In this document: one piece after another, positions 32,695-42,322 of the stretch
Numbering within the stretch: the stretch's first letter is position 1
Layout of the letters: each line of letters opens with the position of its first letter
Assembly: GCF_019278465.1 (NCBI RefSeq)
Contig: NZ_CP058983.1
Span: 930,001 to 994,000 of the forward strand
Direction of reading: 5' to 3'
DNA length: 64,000 nt
DNA from: Tenacibaculum sp. AHE14PA
GTDB lineage: Bacteria; Bacteroidota; Bacteroidia; Flavobacteriales; Flavobacteriaceae
Made by a program: the position numbers and the translations under genes
The notes under the pieces: model-generated
What the model saw: only the letters and a program-made list of their open reading frames with translations
What the model was told of the DNA's origin: nothing
Databases searched by the model: none

Positions 32695-35600
32695 ATGAAA
32701 AGAATATTTTCTGTCTTATTTTTACTTATTACATCGCTTGTGTTTTCTCAAGAATTTTCGATGGATTTAGTTAAAAACATGAAACCTAGAAACATTGGTC
32801 CTGGAGGAATGTCGGGACGTGTAACAACCATTGATGTTGTAGAAACGAATCCCGAAATAATGTACGTTGGTACTGCATCAGGAGGAATTTGGAAATCTAC
32901 TTCGGGCGGAATTAAATGGGAACCTATTTTCGAAAAAGAATTAACTGCTTCTATTGGCGCTATAGCAATTCAGCAATCAAATCCGAGTATTATTTGGGCA
33001 GGAACTGGTGAAGGAAATCCTAGAAATAGTTTAAATGGTGGTTTCGGAATTTACAAATCGTTAGATGCTGGTAAAACATGGAAAGCTATGGGGTTAGAAA
33101 AAACACGTCATATTCATCGTGTAATTATTCATCCTACAAATCCTGATATTGTGTATGTTGGTGCCATTGGTTCGCCTTGGGGTGAGCATAAAGAACGTGG
33201 CGTTTATAAAACTACTGATGGTGGTAAAACTTGGAAACAAATTTTATTCAACAATATAAAAACAGGTGCAGCCGATTTAATTATGGATCCGTCAAATCCT
33301 AATAAATTAATAGCTGCCATGTGGGAACACAAACGCGATCCTTGGTTTTTTAAGTCTGGTGGAAAAGGAAGCGGAATGTACATTACACACGATGGTGGTG
33401 AAAACTGGAAGCAAATTACCGAAAAAGAAGGTTTTCCGAAAGGAGAATTAGGTAGAATTGGTGTTGCCATTGCTCCTAACAATCCAGATGTGATTTATGC
33501 TTTAGTTGAAGCTAAAAAGAACGCGCTTTATAAAAGTGAAGACGGCGGATTTAAATGGAAAAAAATAAACGATAAACCAGGTATTGGAAATCGTCCTTTT
33601 TATTATTCGGAAATTTATGTAGACCCGCAGAATGAAAACAGATTATATACCGTTTTTACCTACATCAATGTTTCGCAAGATGGCGGAAAATCATTCAAAC
33701 AATTAATGCCTGCTTACGGTGTTGATAACGGAATCCATCCAGATCATCACGCATGGTGGATTCATCCGAAGAATGGAAAATTTATGATTGATGGTAATGA
33801 TGGCGGATTAAACATCACCAAAGATGGCGGAAAGTCTTGGCGTTTTATAGGAAATCTTCCTGTTGCTCAATTTTATCATATTAATGTTGATAATGAATAT
33901 CCGTATAATGTTTACGGAGGAATGCAAGACAACGGTTCTTGGCGCGGCCCTGCTTATGTCTGGAAATCTCAAGGAATTAGAAATAGTTACTGGCAAGAAA
34001 TAAGTTTTGGAGATGGATTTGATGTAGTTCCTGATAAAGATGATTCGCGTTATGGATGGACGATGAGTCAGCAAGGTTCTGTTTCTAGATACGATTATAA
34101 AACAGGTAATAATTACAACGTAAAACCAACCCATAAGGATGCGAATGTAAAATTACGTTTCAACTGGAATTCAGCTATTAATATTGATCCTTTTGATAAT
34201 TCAACAATTTACTTCGGAAGTCAGTTTGTGCATAAATCAACCGATAAAGGATTAACTTGGGAGGTGATTTCGCCTGATTTATCAACCAATAATCCAGAAA
34301 AATTAAAACAAGCAGAAAGTGGTGGTTTAACGATGGATGCTACTGGTGCTGAAAATCACTGTACCGTTTTAGTGATTGAGCCTTCTCTTTTACAAAAAGA
34401 TGTTTTATGGGCTGCTACTGATGACGGACAAGTTCACATCACAAAAAACGGTGGTGAAATTTGGACAAACGTTACTAACAACATTAAAGACTTACCTAAA
34501 AACTCTTGGATAACACAAATAAAAGCGTCTAACAAAAATAAAGGTGAAGCACTTTTAGTTGCCAACGATTACAGACGTTTTAATTACACACCTTACGCAT
34601 ACAGAACTAAAGATTACGGAAAAACTTGGCAACGTATTGTTGATGAAAACGATGTAGAAAGCTATGCGCTTTGTATTATTGAAGATCCTGAAAATGAAAA
34701 TTTATTGTTTTTAGGAACCGATGACGGATTATACATTTCTTTAAATGCTGGTGAAAAATGGACTAAATGGACAAACGGGTTCCCTACTGTTCCTGTAAAA
34801 GATTTAGTAATTCATCCTCGTGAGCACGATTTAGTAATTGGTACATTTGGTAGAGCTGCTTGGGTTTTAGATGATATTCGCCCACTACGTGCTATGGCAA
34901 AAAGTAATGTTACCAATCAAAAATTAACCTTGTTTGCTCCACCAACTGCTTATCAGGCAGCTAGCCAACAGCCAACAGGAAGTAGGTTTGGTGCCGATGC
35001 TATGTATCAAGGTGAAAACAGAAAACGTGGTGCACAAATTTCTTATTACATCAACAATCCGAAAGTTGAGAAAAAAGAAGATAAAAGCAAGAAACAAGAC
35101 AAAACGAAAAACAAAAAAGAGGCCAATTCGAGCGCGGCTGATAACTCTAAAAAAGATAAAAACAAGATTAAACACGATTCTATTAAACTAGAAATTTTTG
35201 ATGGAACTCGAAAAATAAGAACCTTGAAATTTAAAACCCCTAAAGAAAACGGATTACACAAAACTACGTGGTATCTAAGAGAAAAAGGTGTTGCTAGAGC
35301 TTCAAGGCGCATCAGAAAGCAAACTAGAGAACCTGGAGGTGTTACTGTAAAACCAGGAGTTTACAAGTTAAAAATGACTTTTGGAGATGCCGTTTCTGAA
35401 CAAATTATTAAAGTTGAATTTGATCCTAGATTACAAATATCAGATGAAGCTATCAATCAAAAATACGCTGCTAGCAAAGAGTTGGAAACCTATCAAGAAA
35501 AAATGGCAAGTGTTGTAAAACAATTGGTAGAAAGTAAAAACACAGCAACTTCTTTAAAATCTAAATTTACCAAAGAAGATAAAAAGAAATACAAGGTAGA

Positions 35601-35928
35601 AATAAAAGCATCAAAAGAAATCATCAAAAAAATTGATACTTTAATCGCAATGTATTTAGGTACAATTGATAAAAGACAAGGAATTACTCGCAATCCTGAA
35701 GTTACAATAAACAATCGTTTTAGTACAGCTCGTTGGTATGTTGGTAGTAGATTTGGCAAACAAACAGCAACTGAAAAACAATTAATAAATCAGTTTAAAA
35801 AATCTTATACTAAAGGAATAGAAAAAACAAATATTTTCTTTTCTGAAGATTGGAAAAAGTATAAATCGACTGTTGAAAAAATTGAAATTTCTCCTTTCAA
35901 AAAAACTAGTACTTTTTCTATAAATTAA
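32695..35928 (+). CDS. Exported BNR/Asp-box beta-propeller protein (sortilin/VPS10-like glycosyl hydrolase)
   Basis: 1077 residues with a signal peptide (MKRIFSVLFLLITSLVFSQ). About eleven Asp-box repeats of the form S/T-x-D-G-G-x-x-W occur between residues 55 and 700, such as TTDGGKTW, THDGGENW, SEDGGFKW, TKDGGKSW and TKDYGKTW. They build two beta-propellers as in sortilin-type proteins. Residues about 780-835 are a low-complexity Lys/Asp-rich linker, followed by a beta-sandwich-like domain and a helical tail. Such proteins are often named glycosyl hydrolases, but no catalytic residues can be assigned here. Common in marine Bacteroidetes; probably periplasmic or surface-exposed. Confidence 0.88.
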   Translation: MKRIFSVLFLLITSLVFSQEFSMDLVKNMKPRNIGPGGMSGRVTTIDVVETNPEIMYVGTASGGIWKSTSGGIKWEPIFEKELTASIGAIAIQQSNPSIIWAGTGEGNPRNSLNGGFGIYKSLDAGKTWKAMGLEKTRHIHRVIIHPTNPDIVYVGAIGSPWGEHKERGVYKTTDGGKTWKQILFNNIKTGAADLIMDPSNPNKLIAAMWEHKRDPWFFKSGGKGSGMYITHDGGENWKQITEKEGFPKGELGRIGVAIAPNNPDVIYALVEAKKNALYKSEDGGFKWKKINDKPGIGNRPFYYSEIYVDPQNENRLYTVFTYINVSQDGGKSFKQLMPAYGVDNGIHPDHHAWWIHPKNGKFMIDGNDGGLNITKDGGKSWRFIGNLPVAQFYHINVDNEYPYNVYGGMQDNGSWRGPAYVWKSQGIRNSYWQEISFGDGFDVVPDKDDSRYGWTMSQQGSVSRYDYKTGNNYNVKPTHKDANVKLRFNWNSAINIDPFDNSTIYFGSQFVHKSTDKGLTWEVISPDLSTNNPEKLKQAESGGLTMDATGAENHCTVLVIEPSLLQKDVLWAATDDGQVHITKNGGEIWTNVTNNIKDLPKNSWITQIKASNKNKGEALLVANDYRRFNYTPYAYRTKDYGKTWQRIVDENDVESYALCIIEDPENENLLFLGTDDGLYISLNAGEKWTKWTNGFPTVPVKDLVIHPREHDLVIGTFGRAAWVLDDIRPLRAMAKSNVTNQKLTLFAPPTAYQAASQQPTGSRFGADAMYQGENRKRGAQISYYINNPKVEKKEDKSKKQDKTKNKKEANSSAADNSKKDKNKIKHDSIKLEIFDGTRKIRTLKFKTPKENGLHKTTWYLREKGVARASRRIRKQTREPGGVTVKPGVYKLKMTFGDAVSEQIIKVEFDPRLQISDEAINQKYAASKELETYQEKMASVVKQLVESKNTATSLKSKFTKEDKKKYKVEIKASKEIIKKIDTLIAMYLGTIDKRQGITRNPEVTINNRFSTARWYVGSRFGKQTATEKQLINQFKKSYTKGIEKTNIFFSEDWKKYKSTVEKIEISPFKKTSTFSIN

Positions 35929-35954
35929 TTATTTTTGAAACTTAATTAAATTTA

Positions 35955-35986
35955 AAAATCTCCTACCCTTTAGCGTAGGAGATTTT
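35955..35986 (+). terminator. Terminator after the BNR protein gene
   Basis: Twelve-base perfect stem AAAATCTCCTAC and GTAGGAGATTTT with an eight-base loop (CCTTTAGC), 26 bases after the stop. Confidence 0.85.
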
Positions 35987-36001
35987 AAAATTACATACAT
36001 T

Positions 36002-36661
36002 ATGAAAAAAGCAATTTTTATCTTTATTATTTTATTCTCATTAAAAAACACCGCTCAGAACACTCCTCAAAACGAATTAGGAGCTTGGTATATGTACAAC
36101 GGTTCTCATCAAATTTCTGATAAGTTGAGTTTAAAAACGATGGCTCATTTTCGTTTTTTTGAAATTGGTGATGATTTACAGCAATTTATTGGTCGATTAG
36201 GTGGAAACTACAAAATCAATAAAAATATGAGCGCTACTTTAGGCTATTCGTATTTAAATACCGATGGTTCTTTTGACGTTGACGGAGGTGAAGTTAATGA
36301 ACACCGTATTTATGAAGACTTTAATATCAAACATAAAATAAACAAACTTGGTTTTGCTCATAGATTTAGAGCTGAACAACGTTTTTTTAATTCAACAACT
36401 TCTCATTTTTTACGCTATCAAATCGGGTTAAGCCATCCTTTAAACGAAAAGTGGAGTACTTATTTATACAATGAAGTATTTTTTGATTTTGATGATGAAG
36501 CTTACAATCAAAATTGGTTGGGCGCAGGTTTTAAATATCACTCATCTAAAAAAACAACATTTAAAGTTGGCTACCAAAGAATAAATGTAAATGGTGACGG
36601 TAATTTTAATAGAATTCTCTTAGGTGTTGCTATTAGCACAGATCATCGTAAGAAGAAATAA
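36002..36661 (+). CDS. DUF2490 outer-membrane beta-barrel protein
   Basis: 219 residues with a signal peptide (MKKAIFIFIILFSLKNTAQ). The mature part has about ten amphipathic strands rich in Tyr, Phe, Asn and Gly, such as GAWYMYNGSHQISDKLS, EHRIYEDFNIKHKINKLGFA and FRAEQRFFNSTTSHFLRYQI, with the DUF2490 pattern of paired Arg-Phe-Arg strands. It is followed by a DUF819 gene 31 bases later. Function unknown. Confidence 0.85.
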   Translation: MKKAIFIFIILFSLKNTAQNTPQNELGAWYMYNGSHQISDKLSLKTMAHFRFFEIGDDLQQFIGRLGGNYKINKNMSATLGYSYLNTDGSFDVDGGEVNEHRIYEDFNIKHKINKLGFAHRFRAEQRFFNSTTSHFLRYQIGLSHPLNEKWSTYLYNEVFFDFDDEAYNQNWLGAGFKYHSSKKTTFKVGYQRINVNGDGNFNRILLGVAISTDHRKKK

Positions 36662-36692
36662 AAACCTACTTTAGCAAAAAACTAATTAAAAC

Positions 36693-38000
36693 ATGAGCGC
36701 ACCAACTTTTACAAACGATGCAATTGTATTCGGAATTTTAATGATTTCCTTAGGATTTGTATTTTATACAGAATCTAAAACCGACGGATTTTGGCCTAAA
36801 TTTTATAAAATAGTACCAGGTCTTTTTATGGCTTATTTTATACCTGCTATTTTCACTACTTTTGGCGTGATTTCTCCCGAATGGGAAACTGCAACCGTAA
36901 CTGGTGAAGTTGTAAAAGGAAAATCTCAATTGTATTATGTTGCTAGTCGTTTTTTACTACCTGCAGCATTAGTTTTAATGACATTAAGTATCGATTTAAA
37001 AGCAATTTTCAACTTAGGTTCTAAGGCATTAATTATGTTTTTTACAGGAACAGTCGGAATTATTATTGGTGGACCAATTGCTATTTTATTAATATCTTTA
37101 TTTTCTCCAGAAACAGTTGGTGGTGCAGATTTTGATGCAGTTTGGCGTGGACTTTCAACACTGGCAGGAAGTTGGATTGGTGGTGGAGCAAATCAAACTG
37201 CAATGCTAGAAATTTACCAATATAATCCTGCCAAATATGGCGGAATGGTATTTGTTGATATCGTAATTGCAAATGTTTGGATGGCTATTTTATTAATAGG
37301 AATTGGTAGAAAAGAAAAAATTGACAAATGGTTAGGTGCAGACACCTCAGCTATTGAAGATTTAAAAGAACGTGTGTCTAAATTTACACAAGGCGTTAAA
37401 AGAAACCCTACGTTAACTGATTTTATGATTATGTTAGCTATTGCATTCGGAACTGTTGGTTTTGGGCATTTTGCAGCTTCTTTTTTAAGTTCGTTTTTTA
37501 GCGATTTAGTTGCTGAAATTCAGTCAGAAACGTGGCGAAATATTTTTACCTTTTTAGGCTCAGGCTTCTTTTGGCTAATTAGTATTTCAACCATTATTGC
37601 TATTGTTTTATCATACACCAAAGCAAAAAATTATGAAGGAGCAGGAGCTAGTAAAATAGGAAGTATTTTTATTTACATTTTAGTAGCAACTATTGGTATG
37701 AAAATGGATTTAACAATGATTTTTGATAATGTTGGTTTAATAGCTATCGGTTTTGTTTGGATGGCAATTCATGCTGGTTTGTTAATTTTAGTTGCTAAAT
37801 TAATTAAAGCCCCTTATTTCTTCTTAGCTGTAGGTAGCCAAGCAAATGTTGGTGGTGCTGCCTCTGCCCCTATCGTGGCACAAGCATTTCATCCTTCATT
37901 AGCAACTGTTGGTGTTTTATTAGCGGTATTTGGATATGCAATTGGAACTGTTGGTGCAATTTTATGTACAATTTTAATGGAAATATCTGCTACTTTATAA
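36693..38000 (+). CDS. DUF819 family integral membrane protein
   Basis: 435 residues with about ten to twelve membrane helices. The conserved block GSWIGGGANQTAMLEIYQ and the C-terminal SQANVGGAASAPIVAQAFHP identify DUF819, a family with a transporter-like inverted repeat. The substrate is unknown; the two Gly-Gly/Asn motifs in related halves resemble ion-coupled transporters. Its place behind a DUF2490 barrel gene may be coincidence. Full length. Confidence 0.9.
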   Translation: MSAPTFTNDAIVFGILMISLGFVFYTESKTDGFWPKFYKIVPGLFMAYFIPAIFTTFGVISPEWETATVTGEVVKGKSQLYYVASRFLLPAALVLMTLSIDLKAIFNLGSKALIMFFTGTVGIIIGGPIAILLISLFSPETVGGADFDAVWRGLSTLAGSWIGGGANQTAMLEIYQYNPAKYGGMVFVDIVIANVWMAILLIGIGRKEKIDKWLGADTSAIEDLKERVSKFTQGVKRNPTLTDFMIMLAIAFGTVGFGHFAASFLSSFFSDLVAEIQSETWRNIFTFLGSGFFWLISISTIIAIVLSYTKAKNYEGAGASKIGSIFIYILVATIGMKMDLTMIFDNVGLIAIGFVWMAIHAGLLILVAKLIKAPYFFLAVGSQANVGGAASAPIVAQAFHPSLATVGVLLAVFGYAIGTVGAILCTILMEISATL

Positions 38001-38039
38001 GAGAATTCTGCATATTTGCAACTCTAAATTTAAAATAAC

Positions 38040-38747
38040 ATGAAAAAACTTATCGCCATTTGTGCGTTTTCAATATTAGCTTTTGCTTGTTCTTCTAAGA
38101 AAGAAGGAAACATGATTGTTAAAGGTCAAATTAAAGGATTAAAAAAAGGTACATTGTACCTTCAGAAAATGAACGATACTTTAATAGTATCTGTAGATTC
38201 TGTAGCGTTATTAGGCGATGATAAATTTATTTTAACCGATAATGTTGAGTCTCCTGAAATGTATTATTTAACTTTTGATGGAAATACCGATGAAAAGAGA
38301 TTGATGTTTTTTGGTGAAAAAGGAGAAATCACCATCAACGATAAATTAGAAGAGTTTGGTTTTAGTCCAGAAATAAAAGGATCTAAAAATCAAGAAGTAA
38401 TGGATAAATACCGTGATTTTGACCAAAGATTTAAAGATAGGCGATTAGATTTTGTTAAGAAAAATTTAGAAGCTCGTCAAGCTAATGATGAAGAATTAAT
38501 TGCAAAATTAGACTCAGATTACAAAAAAATGATACGTAAACGTTTTTTATTTACGACTCAGTTTGCTAAAAACAATGCAGATAGTGAAGCTGCACCATAT
38601 ATTGCTTTAACTGAATTATTTGATGCTAATATTATTTTATTAGATACTATTAATAATAATTTAACCGATAAAGTAAAGAACTCTAATTATGGTAAACGCT
38701 TAAATAAGTTTATCAACCGAATAAAAGCTGAAGAAGGCGCTAAATAA
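38040..38747 (+). CDS. DUF4369 domain-containing lipoprotein
   Basis: 235 residues. The lipobox LAFACSS places the lipidated Cys at position 17. Residues 24-120 match DUF4369 (IVKGQIKGLKKGTLYLQKM, DSVALLGDDKFIL, MYYLTFDGNTDEKRLMFFGE), a domain often found in front of a thioredoxin domain in Bacteroidetes. Here no thioredoxin domain follows; residues 120-235 are charged helices instead. Its function is not known. It ends before a good terminator. Confidence 0.85.
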   Translation: MKKLIAICAFSILAFACSSKKEGNMIVKGQIKGLKKGTLYLQKMNDTLIVSVDSVALLGDDKFILTDNVESPEMYYLTFDGNTDEKRLMFFGEKGEITINDKLEEFGFSPEIKGSKNQEVMDKYRDFDQRFKDRRLDFVKKNLEARQANDEELIAKLDSDYKKMIRKRFLFTTQFAKNNADSEAAPYIALTELFDANIILLDTINNNLTDKVKNSNYGKRLNKFINRIKAEEGAK

Positions 38748-38767
38748 TGGCTTCTTTTCATAAATTT

Positions 38768-38802
38768 AAAAAAACTCGATACTAATTGTATCGAGTTTTT
38801 TG
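38768..38802. terminator. Bidirectional terminator
   Basis: Stem AAAAAACTCGATAC and GTATCGAGTTTTTT with a short loop (TAATT), between the convergent DUF4369 and DUF885 genes. Confidence 0.88.
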
Positions 38803-38828
38803 TTTAACAGTTATGTTACAACCATTGT

Positions 38829-40661
38829 TTACTTGTTTTTTTTATTATTGATATACACATCAACTAAGTTCTCTAAAACATTTAAAGGTAACGGACCATT
38901 GGTTAAAACTACATCGTGAAATTCGCGAATATTAAACAAATCTCCCAAAGCTTCTTTTGCCTTTTCACGAAGCTCTAATATTTTTAACATTCCTATTTTA
39001 TAAGCCGTTGCCTGGCTTGGCATTACAATATGACGTTCCACCATTTTTACGGCATCTAATTCAGCATTTGGAGTGTTATCTGTGTAATATTTAATTCCCT
39101 GTTCACGTGTCCATTTTTTAGTATGAATACCAGTATCAACAACCAAACGACAAGCTCTCCAAAGCTCCATTGCTAAACGACCAAAATCGGAATATGGATC
39201 TGCATAAAAACCCATTTCTTTAGGAATATATTCAGAATATAATCCCCACCCTTCAATATAAGCAGTGTAACTACTAAACTTTCTAAACATGGGTACATTT
39301 TGTAGTTCTTGTGCAATTGCTATTTGCATGTGATGACCAGGAATTCCTTCATGATAAGCTAAAGCTTCCATTTGATAAGACGGCATACTTGCCATATCAT
39401 ACATGTTAGCGTAATAAGTACCAGGTCTTGATCCATCTATTGCTGGCTGTTGATAAAATGCTTTTCCTGCTGATTTTTCTCTGAAAGGTTCTACTGCTTT
39501 TACAATTAACTTAGCATTTGGTTTTGTTATAAACAACTCGTCTAATCGAGTTTTCATACTATCAATCATATGCGTTGCTTCTTTCATATAAACCTGTCTT
39601 CCTTCTTTAGAATCGGCATAATAAAATTGCTTATCCTTCTTCATAAATTCGAAAAACTCTTTTAAAGATCCCTCAAAACCTGTGCCCTTCATTATAACAC
39701 GCATTTCATCATGAATACGAGTTACTTCTTTTAAACCTATTTCATGAATTTCTTCTGATGTTAAGTTCGTTGTTGTAGTTCTTTTTAAAGCATTGTTAAA
39801 AAAAGCTTCTCCCTCAGGAAACTTCCATGAGCCAGCATCTGTAGTTGCTATTTTCTCTTGAGCTTCTAAAGTTGAAATTAAGTTTTTATATGCTGGTAAA
39901 ACTCCTTCTTTTAAAGCCACAATTCCTTTCTCGATCAATGCTTCTTTTTCTTCGGCATTAATAGTTAGTTTATTCACTTTGTTCGTGAAATCGTTTAATA
40001 ATGTGCTTGTTTTACTTGAATTATCAAAAGGTTTTCCTTTTATCAAGTTCTTAGAATCTTCTAATACTTTTGCAAAAACAAATTTAGGAGGCATAATGCC
40101 TTTACTTTCTCGTTCTTTTAAGTTAATAACTAATTGACTAAATAAAGGTTTTAAATTGTGCAATCTGGCGATGTAATTTTCAGCGTCTTTGGTTGATGTT
40201 ACCTGATGCATATTTATTAAAAATGCCGGAATTTCAGACTGCATTCCGTGCATTTGATTTACAGGATATGTATGAAAACGATATTTAAAATCTGCTATTT
40301 CATTCTTTAGCTGCTGCTTAAATAAATCATAACTTAACTTAGTACTTGCATTTAACTTAGTTACGTTTAAAGAATCCTTTAACCATGTTAATGCATTTTT
40401 GGTATGTACTAATTCTTCTTTAGCAAATGCATCAGAAATATCATTCCATTTATCTGCATCTTTTTTAATACCTAAGTAGGTTTGATCCATTGGGTGACGA
40501 TTTAAATGTCCTTTAAATTGTTCGTCGAAAAAGGTATTTGCTTTTTTGGAATGTTCTGAAATTTCTTCTTTAGTAATAACTTTAGTTTTTACATCTTCTT
40601 TACACGATTGTAAAAAACAAGTAAAAACTAAAGCTGAAATTGTAATTAATCTTAGTTTCAT
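38829..40661 (-). CDS. DUF885 family lipoprotein, predicted metallopeptidase
   Basis: 610 residues. The start MKLRLITISALVFTCFLQSC gives a lipoprotein signal (Cys20). An upstream in-frame ATG at 40694 lies inside a promoter-like element and is unlikely. DUF885 proteins contain the HExxxGH zinc motif, here YHEGIPGHHMQIAIAQEL, and an acidic partner in AYIEGWGLYSEYIPKEMGF. A long helical scaffold surrounds it. The family is gluzincin-like and probably acts on peptides in the periplasm. TAATTTTG lies 31 bases upstream. Confidence 0.9.
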   Translation of the reverse strand: MKLRLITISALVFTCFLQSCKEDVKTKVITKEEISEHSKKANTFFDEQFKGHLNRHPMDQTYLGIKKDADKWNDISDAFAKEELVHTKNALTWLKDSLNVTKLNASTKLSYDLFKQQLKNEIADFKYRFHTYPVNQMHGMQSEIPAFLINMHQVTSTKDAENYIARLHNLKPLFSQLVINLKERESKGIMPPKFVFAKVLEDSKNLIKGKPFDNSSKTSTLLNDFTNKVNKLTINAEEKEALIEKGIVALKEGVLPAYKNLISTLEAQEKIATTDAGSWKFPEGEAFFNNALKRTTTTNLTSEEIHEIGLKEVTRIHDEMRVIMKGTGFEGSLKEFFEFMKKDKQFYYADSKEGRQVYMKEATHMIDSMKTRLDELFITKPNAKLIVKAVEPFREKSAGKAFYQQPAIDGSRPGTYYANMYDMASMPSYQMEALAYHEGIPGHHMQIAIAQELQNVPMFRKFSSYTAYIEGWGLYSEYIPKEMGFYADPYSDFGRLAMELWRACRLVVDTGIHTKKWTREQGIKYYTDNTPNAELDAVKMVERHIVMPSQATAYKIGMLKILELREKAKEALGDLFNIREFHDVVLTNGPLPLNVLENLVDVYINNKKNK

Positions 40662-40691
40662 CTTTGTAGTTATTTTATATCGGAAAAGATA

Positions 40692-40699
40692 CAAAATTA
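40692..40699 (-). promoter_or_regulatory. -7 element of the DUF885 gene
   Basis: The minus strand reads TAATTTTG, a full match to TAnnTTTG, 31 bases before the chosen ATG. Confidence 0.45.
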
Positions 40700-40707
40700 G
40701 ATGAACA

Positions 40708-41541
40708 CTATATTTTAAATGAAACTATTGGTAATTTACTATGATTAGCAATATCTTCTGAAATACTACCTTCAAAGAAATGAGAAATTCCTTTTCTACC
40801 ATGAGTGGCTACAGCAACAATATCTGCATTGCTTGCATTAGCAAAATATAAAATTCCTTTTTCCACCGAGTAATCAGAAATTATTTTAACCTCATTAATA
40901 CTGCTCGCACTTTCATTGGCTTTATTAAAAAACACTTTCATTTCTTCTTCTAATTCTTTCGTGTTTTTGAATTTTGTGGTAGGTGTGTTTATGTATACTA
41001 GTTGTAATTTAGCTCCTAATTTATTAAAAAAAGCTTTAGCTTCTATATAAGGAGATACATCGTCATTGGTAAAATCACATGCAAAAACTACTTTTTCTAT
41101 TTTTTTAGTAATTGGTTGTTCTTTAATAACCATTACAGGCACGTGCGCATGGCGAATTACTTTTTCGGTGTTAGAACCAATAAACATCTCTTTTAATCCG
41201 TCAGCTCCTTTCGAACCCATTACAATTAAATCTACATTTTCTTCTTTAGCTAATTCATCTAATTCACTAAAAATTTTAAAATGCTTAATTATCGGCGTTA
41301 CTTTAATATCCGATAAATAATCTTTATCTAGGAATTCTTTAAATCTTTTTTCTGCTAATTTTAAATAAAAAAAAGTTTCTTGATTAGCTGATTCATCTGA
41401 TTGATTAATTAATGAATTTGATAATTCTAACATATGAACTACTACAATTTCTGCATTATTCTCTTTTGCTAAAAAAGCAGCTGTTTGTAATGCATTTTCT
41501 GAATGAATCGAAAAATCGACAGGGATTATTATTTTTTTCAT
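40708..41541 (-). CDS. Universal stress protein, two Usp domains
   Basis: 277 residues, two tandem Usp domains (about 1-145 and 150-277). ATP-binding motifs are visible in both: GSKGADGLKEMFIGSNTEKV with the Gly-x2-Gly-x9-Gly-Ser/Thr pattern, and THGRKGISHFFEGSISEDIA. Usp proteins respond to stress or growth arrest. It is the gene following the cbb3 oxidase operon on the same strand, 82 bases after the SafE-like gene, and Usp genes are often induced under low oxygen. No Fnr-like palindrome is seen in its own leader. Confidence 0.93.
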   Translation of the reverse strand: MKKIIIPVDFSIHSENALQTAAFLAKENNAEIVVVHMLELSNSLINQSDESANQETFFYLKLAEKRFKEFLDKDYLSDIKVTPIIKHFKIFSELDELAKEENVDLIVMGSKGADGLKEMFIGSNTEKVIRHAHVPVMVIKEQPITKKIEKVVFACDFTNDDVSPYIEAKAFFNKLGAKLQLVYINTPTTKFKNTKELEEEMKVFFNKANESASSINEVKIISDYSVEKGILYFANASNADIVAVATHGRKGISHFFEGSISEDIANHSKLPIVSFKI

Positions 41542-41623
41542 AATGTGTTTTTTAAGTTTAACTACTCCTATAAAGTTACTAAATTTATATCAGAAAAAAG
41601 AAGATTTTTGATACGTAATTAAC

Positions 41624-42322
41624 TTAATGGCAACCTTGTACTGTGTTTACTAAATTGGTTACAGGTAAAGGTGAAACATAAGGAATTCCTAAACCCAAAC
41701 CTCGTAATACAAATAAAACACCTATAAAAACAACTACAAACGGAATTACTTGTTGAATTCTTTTTCGCACTAATCCGTTCGCAAAATTACCTACATAAAT
41801 AACGATGGTCATTAACGGAATTGTTCCCAATCCGAAAATAAACATATATAAACTTCCAGACAAAGCATTCGTTGTTGCTAGTGCGCCGAAAACAGCCATA
41901 TACACCAATCCGCAAGGAAGAAATCCGTTTAGAAAACCGATGGTAAAAAAAGTATCATTTCCTTTCTTCTTTAATTCTTTTCCAAGAGCTGATTTAACTT
42001 TCATGATAAACCTATTCAGCTGTTTTGAAAAATTATATTTCTGAAAAGCCTTTGGTAAAACAATAGTCAAAATCATTAAAACACCTACTATAATTGAAAG
42101 TTGCTGTTGAAATCCGAAGAAATAAAAACCTTTCCCTAAAAAACCAAACAACAAACCAATTAAACTATAGGTGAATAAACGCCCTAAGTGATAACTAAGT
42201 ATTTGAAAAAACTGTTTTATCTTATTTGTCCTATCAACGGGCAACATAAAAGCAATTGGCCCGCACATACCAATACAATGAAAACTACCTACCAAACCAA
42301 ATATGATCGCAGATATAAACAT
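41624..42322 (-). CDS. Sulfite exporter TauE/SafE family membrane protein (CcoH-linked, copper/cbb3 assembly)
   Basis: 232 residues with about six membrane helices. It starts MFISAIIFGLVGSFHCIGMC with the conserved Gly-Met-Cys-Gly-Pro block and has a second GFLNGFLPCGLVYMAVFGAL block, each containing Cys. This type of SafE-like protein is regularly found beside cbb3 oxidase assembly genes, and the paired Cys/Met suggest metal transfer, perhaps copper. That role is inference. It overlaps the ccoH stop by one base (TAATG), so it is translationally coupled to the oxidase operon. Confidence 0.85.
   Translation of the reverse strand: MFISAIIFGLVGSFHCIGMCGPIAFMLPVDRTNKIKQFFQILSYHLGRLFTYSLIGLLFGFLGKGFYFFGFQQQLSIIVGVLMILTIVLPKAFQKYNFSKQLNRFIMKVKSALGKELKKKGNDTFFTIGFLNGFLPCGLVYMAVFGALATTNALSGSLYMFIFGLGTIPLMTIVIYVGNFANGLVRKRIQQVIPFVVVFIGVLFVLRGLGLGIPYVSPLPVTNLVNTVQGCH

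Noticed and set aside
34924..35312. Overlapping frames on both strands near the BNR protein linker
   Set aside because: They arise from the Lys-rich low-complexity linker of the real gene.
32695..35928. Sialidase assignment from the Asp-box repeats
   Set aside because: Asp boxes are structural and occur in sortilin-type propellers; no sialidase Arg triad or catalytic Tyr/Glu could be placed.
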